Positions 16,675 to 25,451 of a DNA stretch of 64,000 nucleotides are shown here, piece after piece. How positions within the stretch are numbered: the stretch's first letter is position 1; the number at the start of each line of letters is the position of its first letter. A program made the position numbers and the translations under genes. The notes beneath the pieces were generated by a model, which did no database searches, was not told the origin of the DNA, and saw only the letters and a list, made by a program, of their open reading frames with translations. This DNA is from JADJSS01 sp964490845 (lineage in GTDB: Bacteria; Bacteroidota; Bacteroidia; Chitinophagales; JADIYW01), in the NCBI GenBank assembly GCA_964490845.1, contig CAZBED010000003.1, positions 62,001-126,000 on the forward strand. The letters are read 5' to 3'.

Positions 16675-17417
16675 AAGCCGTATCACTGCTGATTTTTGCT
16701 GGTGTCCCATTTTTACTTATGTCCCAATCTCCTTTCCTGCAACATCAACTTACCTTTCCACGAGTGCAAGCGGCAGCTGAAAGGGTTGGCCCTTCCCTGA
16801 ACCAGTTGTTTCGTGATAAGGACATTCCTTTTCCACCTCAGCATATTTACCTGAGGGCATTCAAACAGGAACAGGTGCTGGAGGTTTTCGCCGCTGACTA
16901 CTCAACCTACCGGCTCATCAAAACATATCCTTTTACGGCAACATCCGGAAAACCGGGCCCTAAGCGCCAAGAAGGCGATTTACAGATTCCGGAGGGTTTT
17001 TATCAGGTTTCCGCTTTCAATCCGTTAAGTAAGTTTTTGCTTTCTTTTAAAATAAACTACCCCAATCATGCGGATAATATCCGAAACAAAAACCGGCAAA
17101 ATCAGGGTGGCGATATTTACATTCACGGAGGCGCTCAAACCATTGGATGTATTCCGCTGGGCGATGATGCCATTCAGGAATTATATTGGCTGTGTGCCTC
17201 TTCATTTGCGAATAACCCTGTCATTCCTGTTCATATTTTTCCGTACCGTATGGATTCCGGAAACATGGAAAAATGGAAACAGGATTATCCCGGCTATGTG
17301 TCTTTCTGGAAATCACTTTTACCCATGTATAGATTCTTTGAATCGCATAAATTATTGGGTGAAGTAACCGGAACCGACGATGCGGGCAATTATCTGCTGT
17401 CCATTCCCTGGGATTAA
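16671..17417 (+). CDS. L,D-transpeptidase, YafK-type
   Basis: It has a signal-like N-terminus (residues 1-18) and a catalytic domain with SGKPGPKRQEGDLQIPEG followed by DIYIHGGAQTIGCIPLGD, the H-x(n)-G-C catalytic pattern of YkuD/YafK L,D-transpeptidases (Cys nucleophile in GCIPLGD). Such enzymes act in the periplasm on peptidoglycan stems or cleave/attach proteins to peptidoglycan. Length of 248 is typical for the YafK branch. Start ATG overlaps the stop of the upstream membrane-protein gene by 4 bp. Confidence 0.88.
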   Translation: MKAVSLLIFAGVPFLLMSQSPFLQHQLTFPRVQAAAERVGPSLNQLFRDKDIPFPPQHIYLRAFKQEQVLEVFAADYSTYRLIKTYPFTATSGKPGPKRQEGDLQIPEGFYQVSAFNPLSKFLLSFKINYPNHADNIRNKNRQNQGGDIYIHGGAQTIGCIPLGDDAIQELYWLCASSFANNPVIPVHIFPYRMDSGNMEKWKQDYPGYVSFWKSLLPMYRFFESHKLLGEVTGTDDAGNYLLSIPWD

Positions 17418-17477
17418 TTTAATCTCCTTTTAATCTAAAATCTTATGTGTTGCTTCGTACTACTTAGCAGTAATGTT

Positions 17478-17485
17478 TATCTTTG
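17478..17485 (+). promoter_or_regulatory. -7 promoter box TATCTTTG of lysA
   Basis: Exact TAnnTTTG match, 18 bp before the lysA ATG. A TTG at 17450-17452 is a possible upstream element but its spacing of 25 bp is longer than usual. Confidence 0.6.
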
Positions 17486-17503
17486 CCCTTCAAAATCAGT
17501 TTC

Positions 17504-18736
17504 ATGGAATTAGTGAATGGAAAATATGAGATTAATGGTGTAGATGTTTTAGGGCTTTGCAAAGAATACGGAACGCCATTGTACGTGTATGACGCGGCTG
17601 TCATTGAAAGACAGTACAACAAGCTTATGAACGCCTTTCCTAACAAAAACATGAAAATCAGCTACGCCTGCAAGGCGCTGACCAATATCAGCATTCTGAA
17701 ATTCATCAAAAATCTGGGCGCTAAGCTGGATACAGTTTCCATTCAGGAAGTACAGTTGGGCCTGAAAGCCGGTTTTGAGCCGAAGGATATCATGTACACC
17801 CCAAACTGTGTCAATATTGACGAAATCAATAAAGCCGTGGGTTTTGGTGTTCAAATCAATATTGATAACATTTCCATCCTGGAGCAATTCGGTCATTTAT
17901 ACAGCGATACTTATCCGGTCTGTGTACGCATCAATCCGCATATCATGGCGGGTGGCAACAAAAAAATCTCCACAGGGCATATCGATTCCAAATTTGGCAT
18001 TTCCATTTATCAGCTGCGTCACCTGGAACGCGTGATTGCCACCAACAATATTAAAGTAAACGGCCTGCACATGCACACCGGTTCTGACATTCTGGACGTG
18101 GATGTTTTTCTGCGTGGTGCAGAAATCCTGTTTGAAGCAGCTAGAAGTTTCAAAGAACTCGAATTCCTCGACTTTGGCTCCGGGTTCAAAGTAAAATACC
18201 ATTCTGATGATAATACTACCGACATAGAGGAACTCGGAGAAAAATTAGGCAACCGCTTTAATGAATTCTGCCAAGAATACGGCAGAGACCTGACCATCAT
18301 GTTCGAGCCGGGCAAATACCTGGTGAGTGAAAGCGGCTTTTTATTCGTCCGGACTAATGTCATCAAACAAACCACTTCCACGGTTTTTGCAGGTGTGGAT
18401 TCCGGTCAAAACCACCTGATTCGCCCGATGATGTACGATGCTTATCACCACATTACGAATGTATCCAACCCAAACGGCATACAACGTATCTATACGGTGG
18501 TCGGCTATATCTGTGAAACAGACACATTTGGCTGGGACAGAAAACTGAACGAAGTACGCGAAGGCGATATCCTGGTGCTGCATAATGCAGGTGCTTACGG
18601 ATATTCGATGTCGTCTAACTATAACTCGCGATACCGTCCGGCGGAAGTATTCATCATCAACGGAGAAGCCAAGCTTATCCGTCGAAGAGAAAACCTAGAG
18701 GATTTACTGGCAACTCAGGTAGAAATTACCCTGTAA
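17504..18736 (+). CDS. lysA: Diaminopimelate decarboxylase
   Basis: PLP enzyme of fold type III that makes L-lysine from meso-diaminopimelate. YACKALTN holds the PLP-binding lysine, HMHTGSD and LDFGSGFKVKY are the barrel's phosphate-binding parts, MFEPGKYLV and the C-terminal HNAGAYGYSMSSNYNSR with its catalytic Cys region ICETDTFG match DAP decarboxylase. Ornithine/DAP decarboxylase relatives exist, but the GAYGYSMSSNYN block fits LysA well. Length about 410 is normal. ATG 17504 is chosen because the promoter box ends at 17485, overlapping the alternative TTG at 17483. Confidence 0.92.
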   Translation: MELVNGKYEINGVDVLGLCKEYGTPLYVYDAAVIERQYNKLMNAFPNKNMKISYACKALTNISILKFIKNLGAKLDTVSIQEVQLGLKAGFEPKDIMYTPNCVNIDEINKAVGFGVQINIDNISILEQFGHLYSDTYPVCVRINPHIMAGGNKKISTGHIDSKFGISIYQLRHLERVIATNNIKVNGLHMHTGSDILDVDVFLRGAEILFEAARSFKELEFLDFGSGFKVKYHSDDNTTDIEELGEKLGNRFNEFCQEYGRDLTIMFEPGKYLVSESGFLFVRTNVIKQTTSTVFAGVDSGQNHLIRPMMYDAYHHITNVSNPNGIQRIYTVVGYICETDTFGWDRKLNEVREGDILVLHNAGAYGYSMSSNYNSRYRPAEVFIINGEAKLIRRRENLEDLLATQVEITL

Positions 18737-18870
18737 TTATCCCTTTTCCGGATATACCACTTATTTGGAGTATTCATTTTGCCCATTCCACCTCTGATTA
18801 ACGATTTTTAATACTCTATATAGCCGATATACTATAAGAATTTATAGAAAAACTCTTATATTCGTAGTCC

Positions 18871-19482
18871 ATGTCTGAAAATGCATCCAATATTCACCCT
18901 GTTTTCCATCAATTGCTGCAACGCAGCGATAAGGAATATTTATTGCAGCAAAAGGCACTCTGCATTTGGATGACCGGATTGTCCGGTTCTGGAAAAACCA
19001 CTATCGCAAGAGGGCTGGAGGAGAAACTGCATCAAAGCGGTATTTTGTCCATGGTACTGGACGGCGACAATGTGCGCAGCGGCATTAACCGGAATCTTGG
19101 ATTCTCTGTTGAAGACCGCGAGGAAAATATTCGGCGGATTGCAGAAGTCACCAAATTATTTTTATCCTGCGGCGTGGTAACGATTAACTGCTTCGTCAGT
19201 CCTACCAAAGATATACGTGATGCCGCGAAAAAAATCATCGGAGAGGCGGATTTTTTTGAAGTGTATGTCAATGCCACTTTTGATGAATGTGCAAAGCGCG
19301 ATGTAAAAGGTTTGTATGAAAAAGCGCTGAAAGGAGAGATCAAAAATTTCACCGGATTAGACGCACCCTTTGAGGCTCCGGAACATCCCGCATTGGAAAT
19401 AAAAACGGCGGAACAATCAGTTGAAGAAAGCATTGAATTAATTTATCATCATTTCATCCAAAAAATAAAGAAAACAAAATAG
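18871..19482 (+). CDS. cysC: Adenylylsulfate (APS) kinase
   Basis: Phosphorylates APS to PAPS. Walker A is GLSGSGKTT (about residues 37-45), followed by LDGDNVRSGINRNLGFS and DREENIRRIAEVTKLF, and the FTGLDAPFEAPEHP segment, all diagnostic of CysC. Length of 203 is normal. It is the first gene of a cysC-cysD-cysN set separated by 36 and 48 bp, so probably one operon that converts sulfate to PAPS. No reductase gene is next to it, so PAPS could feed either sulfate reduction elsewhere or sulfotransferases. A TATATTCG box 11 bp before the ATG is a plausible promoter. Confidence 0.95.
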   Translation: MSENASNIHPVFHQLLQRSDKEYLLQQKALCIWMTGLSGSGKTTIARGLEEKLHQSGILSMVLDGDNVRSGINRNLGFSVEDREENIRRIAEVTKLFLSCGVVTINCFVSPTKDIRDAAKKIIGEADFFEVYVNATFDECAKRDVKGLYEKALKGEIKNFTGLDAPFEAPEHPALEIKTAEQSVEESIELIYHHFIQKIKKTK

Positions 19483-19518
19483 AGAAGAAGTCTCATTATT
19501 CACTACTTACTATTATTC

Positions 19519-20424
19519 ATGACCGACTATCACTTAAATCATCTCAGAGAACTCGAATCGGAATCCATCTTTGTGTTGCGCGAAGTAGCTGCGCAGTTTG
19601 AAAACCCCTGCGTTCTTTTTTCCGGAGGAAAAGATTCTATCGTAGTAACCCATCTGGCATTGAAGGCGTTTTATCCGTCCAGTGTTCCGTTTACGTTATT
19701 ACATGTGGATACCGGACATAATTTTCAGGAGGCTCTGGACTACAGGGATAACTTGGTAAAGAAATACGGTTTACGCCTGCTCGTGGCTTCTGTGCAGGAA
19801 GCCATAGACAAAGGTCTGGTACGCGAAGAAAAAGGGTACACGGCAAGCAGAAATGCTTTACAAACAGTTCCGCTCTTAGAGGCTATAGAAAAAAATAAAT
19901 TTGACTGCGCCATCGGCGGGGCACGACGTGATGAAGAAAAAGCACGTGCTAAAGAACGCTTCTTTTCCCATCGGGATGAGTTCGGACAATGGGATCCGAA
20001 AAATCAACGGCCGGAATTATGGAATCTGTTCAATGGCCGTAAACACATGGGCGAACACTTCCGCGTATTTCCTATTTCCAACTGGACAGAAATGGATGTA
20101 TGGCAATATATTTATCAGGAAAAAATTGAAATGCCGAGTTTATATTTTTCACATAAAAGAAAAGTATTCCAACGCGACGGCGTATGGTACGCTGATAGTG
20201 ATTATATGATGAAGAAAGATCATGAAATTCCTGAAGAACGGGTAGTACGTTTCAGAACGGTAGGTGACATTACCTGCACCGGTGCCGTATTTTCCGAAGC
20301 GGCAACGCTGGAAGATATCATACAGGAAGTGGCAGCATCCAGGACAACAGAACGCGGTACACGTGCCGATGACAAGCGCAGCGAAGCCGCGATGGAAGAC
20401 AGGAAGAAAGCAGGATATTTTTAA
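19519..20424 (+). CDS. cysD: Sulfate adenylyltransferase subunit 2
   Basis: Small subunit of ATP sulfurylase, which forms APS from sulfate and ATP with GTP-driven CysN. The PP-loop FSGGKDSIV is at about residues 34-42, with HVDTGHNF, GGARRDEEKARAKERFFSHR and FPISNWTEMDVWQYI, all hallmark CysD blocks, and the C-terminal RTTERGTRADDK. Length of 301 is normal. It lies between cysC and cysN. Confidence 0.97.
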   Translation: MTDYHLNHLRELESESIFVLREVAAQFENPCVLFSGGKDSIVVTHLALKAFYPSSVPFTLLHVDTGHNFQEALDYRDNLVKKYGLRLLVASVQEAIDKGLVREEKGYTASRNALQTVPLLEAIEKNKFDCAIGGARRDEEKARAKERFFSHRDEFGQWDPKNQRPELWNLFNGRKHMGEHFRVFPISNWTEMDVWQYIYQEKIEMPSLYFSHKRKVFQRDGVWYADSDYMMKKDHEIPEERVVRFRTVGDITCTGAVFSEAATLEDIIQEVAASRTTERGTRADDKRSEAAMEDRKKAGYF

Positions 20425-20436
20425 TGTAATAATTCA

Positions 20437-20450
20437 TTAATTAGCTAATT
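20437..20450. repeat. AT-rich repeat TTAATTAGCTAATT, copy 1
   Basis: A 14-mer containing the 12-bp palindrome AATTAGCTAATT, in the 48-bp gap before cysN. An identical 14-mer lies before the homogentisate dioxygenase gene at 30074-30087, and both are followed by similar AATT-rich sequence, suggesting a dispersed short element. Confidence 0.5.
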
Positions 20451-20472
20451 GCCTAATTTGTAAATTAATATA

Positions 20473-21765
20473 ATGACACAAACAGCAGCAACAGATAACT
20501 TTGACTCCAGAGCCTATTTAGACATGGAACTGCTCCGTCTCAGCACCGCAGGCAGTGTAGATGATGGAAAATCCACGCTCATCGGCAGATTGCTGTACGA
20601 CAGCAAATCCATCTTTGAAGATCAGATGGAAGCCATCGAATCCGCTTCGCAAAAACGCGGCGAAGATTATGTGAACCTTGCTTTATTAACCGATGGTCTC
20701 CGTGCCGAACGCGAGCAGGGCATCACCATTGATGTGGCGTACCGTTATTTTTCTACTCCTAAACGGAAGTTCATCATCGCGGATACGCCGGGACATATCC
20801 AGTATACCCGAAACATGGTAACAGGTGCATCTACAGCCAATCTCGCTATCATACTGGTGGATGCACGCAAAGGCATTATTGAACAGACTTACCGCCATTC
20901 TTATATCGCATCCCTGTTGCAGATACCACATATTGTAGTTTGTATCAATAAGATGGATTTAGTGAATTGGGATGAAAAGACATTCCACAAAATCGTAACC
21001 GACTACAAAGCATTTGCATCCAAATTAGACATAAAAGACGTACACTTCCTACCCATCTCCGCATTGGCCGGTGACAATGTGGTGAACCGTTCTCAAAATA
21101 TGCCTTGGTATCAGGGTCCGACGCTGATGTACTTACTCGAAACCATCCACATCGGATCAGACCTGAATCATATCGATGCGCGTTTTCCGGTACAGTATGT
21201 CATTCGTCCGATGAAAAACGACTACCACGATTTCCGCGGCTATGCGGGAAGAATTGCAGGCGGCGTATTCCGTGTCGGCGATAAGGTAAAGGCGTTACCG
21301 AGCGGATTTTCTTCCAGAATAAAATCTATCATAACGATGGACGGTGATTTGCAGGAGGCGTTTGCGCCGCAAAGCGTGACCATTACACTGGACGATGAAA
21401 TCGATATCTCGCGCGGCGACATGCTTGTACGTGAAAACAATGTGCCGCAGATAGAACAGGAATTTGATGTAATGCTCTGCTGGATGAATGAGAAAAAGAT
21501 GGTGCCGCGCGGCAAATACATTTTACGCCATACGACCAAAGAATGCAAGTGCATCGTTAAAGAAGTGAAGTACAAACTGAACATCAATACCCTGCAACGC
21601 GTGGAAGAGGAAGTGGAAATCGGCCTGAATGATATCGGCAGGGTTACCATCCGCACGACGGTTCCTTTATTTTTTGATTCTTATAGAAAAAATAGAAATA
21701 CAGGCAGCATCATTCTGGTAGATGAAGCCACAAACGAAACCATTGCTGCGGGGATGATGGTGTAA
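20473..21765 (+). CDS. cysN: Sulfate adenylyltransferase subunit 1 (GTPase)
   Basis: Large GTPase subunit of ATP sulfurylase. GTP-binding motifs are SVDDGKSTLIGR (G1), DVAYRYF region with GITIDVA (G2), DTPGHIQY (G3) and NKMDLV (G4). Two beta-barrel domains follow (about 235-430). At 430 residues it has no fused CysC domain; instead cysC is a separate upstream gene. It closes the cysC-D-N operon. Confidence 0.97.
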   Translation: MTQTAATDNFDSRAYLDMELLRLSTAGSVDDGKSTLIGRLLYDSKSIFEDQMEAIESASQKRGEDYVNLALLTDGLRAEREQGITIDVAYRYFSTPKRKFIIADTPGHIQYTRNMVTGASTANLAIILVDARKGIIEQTYRHSYIASLLQIPHIVVCINKMDLVNWDEKTFHKIVTDYKAFASKLDIKDVHFLPISALAGDNVVNRSQNMPWYQGPTLMYLLETIHIGSDLNHIDARFPVQYVIRPMKNDYHDFRGYAGRIAGGVFRVGDKVKALPSGFSSRIKSIITMDGDLQEAFAPQSVTITLDDEIDISRGDMLVRENNVPQIEQEFDVMLCWMNEKKMVPRGKYILRHTTKECKCIVKEVKYKLNINTLQRVEEEVEIGLNDIGRVTIRTTVPLFFDSYRKNRNTGSIILVDEATNETIAAGMMV

Positions 21766-21839
21766 ATACAGCCATCCATTTCTTATCATTTTGCTGCTAT
21801 ACAGATGGAATTGCTAATATCTTAAGAATAAGGTTTGAC

Positions 21840-21866
21840 CGCAGGTCGACCTTTGGACGACCTGCG
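21840..21866. terminator. Inverted repeat CGCAGGTCG / CGACCTGCG after cysN
   Basis: A perfect 9-bp stem with 9-nt loop, 75 bp after cysN, not followed by a clear T-run. A second inverted pair, GGCGGTCT and AGACCGCC, lies 15-70 bp further on. The hairpins sit between the convergent cysN and GH16 genes and may terminate either transcript or be a dispersed palindrome. Confidence 0.4.
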
Positions 21867-21989
21867 CCTATAAAATCTGGCGGTCTCTGGCTGCAAATAC
21901 ATGTTCTGACAATATCGTAATCCGCAATAGTAGACCGCCTCTATCAGTAGGCACAAGAGACCCTCCAAAATTCTCGCGCCACAGGTTTC

Positions 21990-22829
21990 TTATCTTTGCT
22001 TATAATACCGCACATATTCTACCTCAAAGGTATAGGGAAATTTGGAGTAGTCAATATCCCCTCCACCACCGAAAGGTGGAATAAACCCGCCCATCGCCAA
22101 ATTTAATTTTAGATACTGCTCTTTCAGCAATGGCTCCCAGTCGGCACCCAGATCTGCTTTGGTAAAAGTGATGTAATTCACATCATCAAAAAAATACCTG
22201 ATCTGTGTACTATCCCATTCAACGGAATAATTATGAAATTCGTCGGTAAAGACTTTCGTATCTAACGAAAGATATCCCCAATGACGTTCAGCATATTTTG
22301 TGCTGCCACTTCCCTGTACATACAAACTCCCCAACACGCCTATAGGCGCTTTCCCCACCCACTCCATGATATCTATCTCCCCGCATCTCGGCCAGCCTAC
22401 ATCCGGCCGGTTAATACCCATCATCCATATTGCCGGCCAGGTGCCTGCTCCCAAATGCGGCATTCTTGCCCGTACTTCCATCAATCCATACAAAAAACTT
22501 TTCTTGCCAAACGTTTCTATACTTGCCGATGAAACCGGATGCCCGTCAAAGGTATCGTTGCGGGCAGTAATATATAGTTTTCCGGCATATACCCGGCAAT
22601 TCTCTATTCTGGCATCGGTATAATATTGTGTCTCATTATTCCGCACAAACCCCATTTCATAGCCCCATTTCGAGGAATCTGGCAACCCGCTGTATTCAAA
22701 TTCATCAGACCAGTCCAGAACATACTCTTTCCCCCGGATAAGGACAGTAGCATCTTCCGTTATCGTGCTCGTTTTCTGACAGGATAATATCCCCATCAAC
22801 ACAAAAAGCAAACAAACAACTTTCTTCAT
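21990..22829 (-). CDS. GH16-family secreted beta-glucanase-like lipoprotein
   Basis: The N-terminal signal peptide ends in a lipobox ILSC (Cys17). The catalytic motif GEIDIMEW (E-x-D-x-x-E) is present at about residue 155, and the surrounding WPAIWMMG and SVEWDSTQIRYFFDD are typical of GH16 laminarinases and related beta-glucanases. Length of 279 covers one GH16 domain and nothing else. Placement on the outer membrane or periplasmic face is likely. The substrate (laminarin, lichenan, agar-type glycans) cannot be told from sequence alone. Confidence 0.88.
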   Translation of the reverse strand: MKKVVCLLFVLMGILSCQKTSTITEDATVLIRGKEYVLDWSDEFEYSGLPDSSKWGYEMGFVRNNETQYYTDARIENCRVYAGKLYITARNDTFDGHPVSSASIETFGKKSFLYGLMEVRARMPHLGAGTWPAIWMMGINRPDVGWPRCGEIDIMEWVGKAPIGVLGSLYVQGSGSTKYAERHWGYLSLDTKVFTDEFHNYSVEWDSTQIRYFFDDVNYITFTKADLGADWEPLLKEQYLKLNLAMGGFIPPFGGGGDIDYSKFPYTFEVEYVRYYKQR

Positions 22830-22922
22830 ATTCCTAAATTACAAAAAATAAACGAATGAAAAGAAATGCGGCAACTTCTTTATGATTGCACTATTTAAGA
22901 ATGTATTTCTTAACTTTAATAG

Positions 22923-23582
22923 ATGAAAGAAATTAAAGACAATGCGGCCTCTTATCATCAGGTGTATGACAAGAGTTGGAAAGAATTCTTCGTAAAACAA
23001 CATTACCTGGTTCCTTTTGCATTTTATCTGCCGGTGGCTGCTTTCCTGCTCTTCAAGTCTTTCGTCGTAAAACGGGTATCTGTATTTCACCTGATTTGGA
23101 TGTTGCCGCTAATTTCCAAATTCTGGGGGTATCTGGAATATTTCTTGCATCAGAATGTATTGCATGAAAATGAGGAAATGAAAATTGATGCAGGCACTAT
23201 CCGTGAATTTCACGACATCCACCACAACTTCCCTAACGATCCGTATCGCTTTGTCGTTCCATTGTGGGCGAGCATTCCAAGCGGTATCGTATTTTACAGC
23301 GTTTGTCGGACAGCATTAGGCAAAGAAAAAGGCGAAACTCTGTTTGGATTGATGATTCTGTATTATTTATTTTATGAATTTACCCATATCTCCACACATT
23401 TATATGACATCAAACATCCGTTTTTTGAAAAAATAAAGAAGCATCACCTCAAACACCACTACCTGGATTCCGATAAAGGGTTTGGTTTTACCACCACGCA
23501 CTGGGATGAGGTAAACGGACTGGCATTCAATAAACCGGCAAAAAAAGAAGTACGAAAGGCAAAAACACCGAAAGCAGCCTAG
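22923..23582 (+). CDS. Fatty acid hydroxylase / sterol desaturase superfamily protein
   Basis: Membrane protein with four hydrophobic stretches and the histidine clusters EFHDIHH (about 97-103) and HHLKHHY (about 178-184) plus HISTHLYD, the diiron ligand set of the fatty acid hydroxylase superfamily. Homologues hydroxylate fatty acyl chains, for example of sphingolipids, or carotenoids/sterols. The C-terminus has a Lys/Ala tail (KPAKKEVRKAKTPKAA). In a sphingolipid-making phylum a 2-hydroxylase of ceramide-type lipid is possible (inference). Confidence 0.8.
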   Translation: MKEIKDNAASYHQVYDKSWKEFFVKQHYLVPFAFYLPVAAFLLFKSFVVKRVSVFHLIWMLPLISKFWGYLEYFLHQNVLHENEEMKIDAGTIREFHDIHHNFPNDPYRFVVPLWASIPSGIVFYSVCRTALGKEKGETLFGLMILYYLFYEFTHISTHLYDIKHPFFEKIKKHHLKHHYLDSDKGFGFTTTHWDEVNGLAFNKPAKKEVRKAKTPKAA

Positions 23583-23617
23583 TCATTTTTTTCGCTTACT
23601 TTTTGATGAATGACTCG

Positions 23618-23625
23618 TATCTTTG
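23618..23625 (+). promoter_or_regulatory. -7 promoter box TATCTTTG of purK
   Basis: Exact TAnnTTTG match ending 6 nt before the purK ATG at 23632, so the mRNA would be nearly leaderless. Confidence 0.6.
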
Positions 23626-23631
23626 TGCAAG

Positions 23632-24798
23632 ATGGAATCTTCCAAACAATCATTTCCTACAATCGGCATTATCGGAGGCGGACAGTTAGGCAAAATGTTC
23701 ATCCAGAAATCCTCTCAATGGTCGGTACCGATAAACATCCTTGACAGAGATGAGACTTGCCCGGCGAGCGTATTTGCCAACCGCCACCTTGTCGGCAGCA
23801 TTACAGATGGCGCTGCAATTCAGCAATTATCCGACATTTCCGATGTGCTTACGTGGGAAATTGAACACATCGACGTAGACAAACTCATTGAACTGCAGCA
23901 GCAAGGAAAAACGATTATCCCAAATCCTGAAATTTTGAAGATTATCCAGGATAAAGGCAAACAAAAATTATTTTACCAAAGTAATAACATACCTACTGCA
24001 CCTTTCTTTATTGCCCGGAACAAACAGGAAGCAAAAGAGAAACTGGCGCAGACCACATTTCAGAAGGTGGCGGTCAAAACCTGTACCGGCGGCTATGACG
24101 GCAAGGGTGTCTTTATCTCCGATAGAGCCGCTATTCTGGACAATCCGGATATCATCCCATTCGACAGCGAATTGATGATAGAAGAATTTATCCCCTGCAA
24201 AACGGAAATTGCCGTGTTGGTAGCACGCAACCGCAAAGGAGAACTAGCCGTATATCCGGCGATAGAAATGGAGTTTGATTCGCAAAGCAATCTGGTTTCT
24301 TTCCTGATTTCGCCGGCTGATATTCCATTACATCTGGAACAGCGTGCCGAACAAATTGCCTTACAGTGCGCGGAAGCATTTGGCAGCGCGGGCTTATTTG
24401 CAGTGGAATTATTTTTGTCAGAAGCCGGAGACTTGCTCGTGAACGAAATTGCACCACGTCCGCACAATTCCGCACATCATACCATTGAAGGATTCTATAC
24501 TTCGCAATACGAACAACTGTTGCGCGTCCTGTTGGATATGCCTTTGGGCAGCACACATCTGAAAATGCCTTGCGCGATGATTAACATTGTCGGGCCTGAA
24601 ACAGGCAGCGGAAAATACCGCCTGAAATACTTCAACGAACTGAACTCATTGTCCGGCGTATATGTACATTTGTATGGAAAGCAGAAAAGTAAACCGAACC
24701 GGAAACTCGGGCATATTACCATCGTGCAGCCATCGCGGGAAAAAGTGTTGGAAATCACGCAAAAAATCCGAACTTTAACAGAGATAGAAATTTTATAA
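23632..24798 (+). CDS. purK: N5-carboxyaminoimidazole ribonucleotide synthase
   Basis: ATP-grasp enzyme of de novo purine synthesis, turning AIR into N5-CAIR for PurE. The N-terminal GIIGGGQLGKMF, the VKTCTGGYDGKGVF loop, the IEEFIPCKTE block and the NEIAPRPHNSAHHTIEG signature are all those of PurK. Length of 388 is normal. ATG 23632 is chosen because the promoter box overlaps the upstream alternative. purE follows 167 bp later with an inserted inverted-repeat element in between. Confidence 0.95.
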   Translation: MESSKQSFPTIGIIGGGQLGKMFIQKSSQWSVPINILDRDETCPASVFANRHLVGSITDGAAIQQLSDISDVLTWEIEHIDVDKLIELQQQGKTIIPNPEILKIIQDKGKQKLFYQSNNIPTAPFFIARNKQEAKEKLAQTTFQKVAVKTCTGGYDGKGVFISDRAAILDNPDIIPFDSELMIEEFIPCKTEIAVLVARNRKGELAVYPAIEMEFDSQSNLVSFLISPADIPLHLEQRAEQIALQCAEAFGSAGLFAVELFLSEAGDLLVNEIAPRPHNSAHHTIEGFYTSQYEQLLRVLLDMPLGSTHLKMPCAMINIVGPETGSGKYRLKYFNELNSLSGVYVHLYGKQKSKPNRKLGHITIVQPSREKVLEITQKIRTLTEIEIL

Positions 24799-24953
24799 TT
24801 AAACAACATAGACACATAGTTTTGAGTTTAATAGAAGGAGTTGATAGAAAAATATAGGATCCATCTTCGATGAATATCTATGATACACTAAAACTTACGA
24901 ATATAAACTACAAACTCAAGCACTTAAAAAAATCTATGTTTCTATGTGTTTAA
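24799..24953. mobile_element. MITE-like element between purK and purE
   Basis: The gap is framed by imperfect terminal inverted repeats: TTAAACAACATAGACACATAG at the left (24799-24819, 21 nt with one extra base) faces CTATGTTTCTATGTGTTTAA at the right (24934-24953). One insertion and one mismatch separate the arms. A second internal pair, TTTGAGTTT and AAACTCAA, extends the symmetry. There is no gene inside. This looks like a non-autonomous transposable element of about 155 bp. Confidence 0.6.
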
Positions 24954-24965
24954 AAAGTTAATGGT

Positions 24966-25448
24966 ATGAAAAAAGTAGCCATCATCATGGGTTCCGACAG
25001 TGACTCGCCGGTCATGCAGGAAGCCGCAAAAGTACTGACCGAATTCGGTGTAGCATTTGAATATACCATCATATCCGCACACAGGACACCGGAGCGCATG
25101 TATGAGTTTGCGAGAACCGCTCATGAGCAGGGATTTGAGGTGATTATAGCCGGCGCCGGAGGCGCCGCACATCTTCCCGGAATGGTGGCAGCCATCTCTC
25201 CATTGCCTGTTATCGGCGTACCCGTGCAAAGTAAAAGTTTGAGCGGACTGGATTCATTATTATCCATTGTGCAAATGCCCGGCGGAGTGCCCGTGGCCAC
25301 GGTGGCTATCAATGGGGCGAAAAATGCCGGAATCTTGGCAGCACAGATTATCGCCACACATGACAAGGCACTACAGCGAAAAGTGATTGACTACAAGAAG
25401 AGGCTGGAACAGGAGGTGATAGAGAAAACGAAAGATTTTAAAATATAA
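24966..25448 (+). CDS. purE: N5-carboxyaminoimidazole ribonucleotide mutase
   Basis: Class I PurE converts N5-CAIR to CAIR. The signature GSDSDSPVM at the N-terminus, SAHRTPERMYEF with the catalytic His, GAGGAAHLPGM and GVPVQSKSLSGLDSLLSIVQMPGGVPVATV are all present. Length of 160 is normal. Its start is ATG 24966, since the ATG at 24961 runs into a stop after two codons. Confidence 0.97.
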   Translation: MKKVAIIMGSDSDSPVMQEAAKVLTEFGVAFEYTIISAHRTPERMYEFARTAHEQGFEVIIAGAGGAAHLPGMVAAISPLPVIGVPVQSKSLSGLDSLLSIVQMPGGVPVATVAINGAKNAGILAAQIIATHDKALQRKVIDYKKRLEQEVIEKTKDFKI

Positions 25449-25451
25449 ACA

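Noticed and set aside
21766..21989. A small gene between cysN and the GH16 gene
   Set aside because: Stop codons interrupt all frames and inverted repeats fill the gap; no protein is supported.
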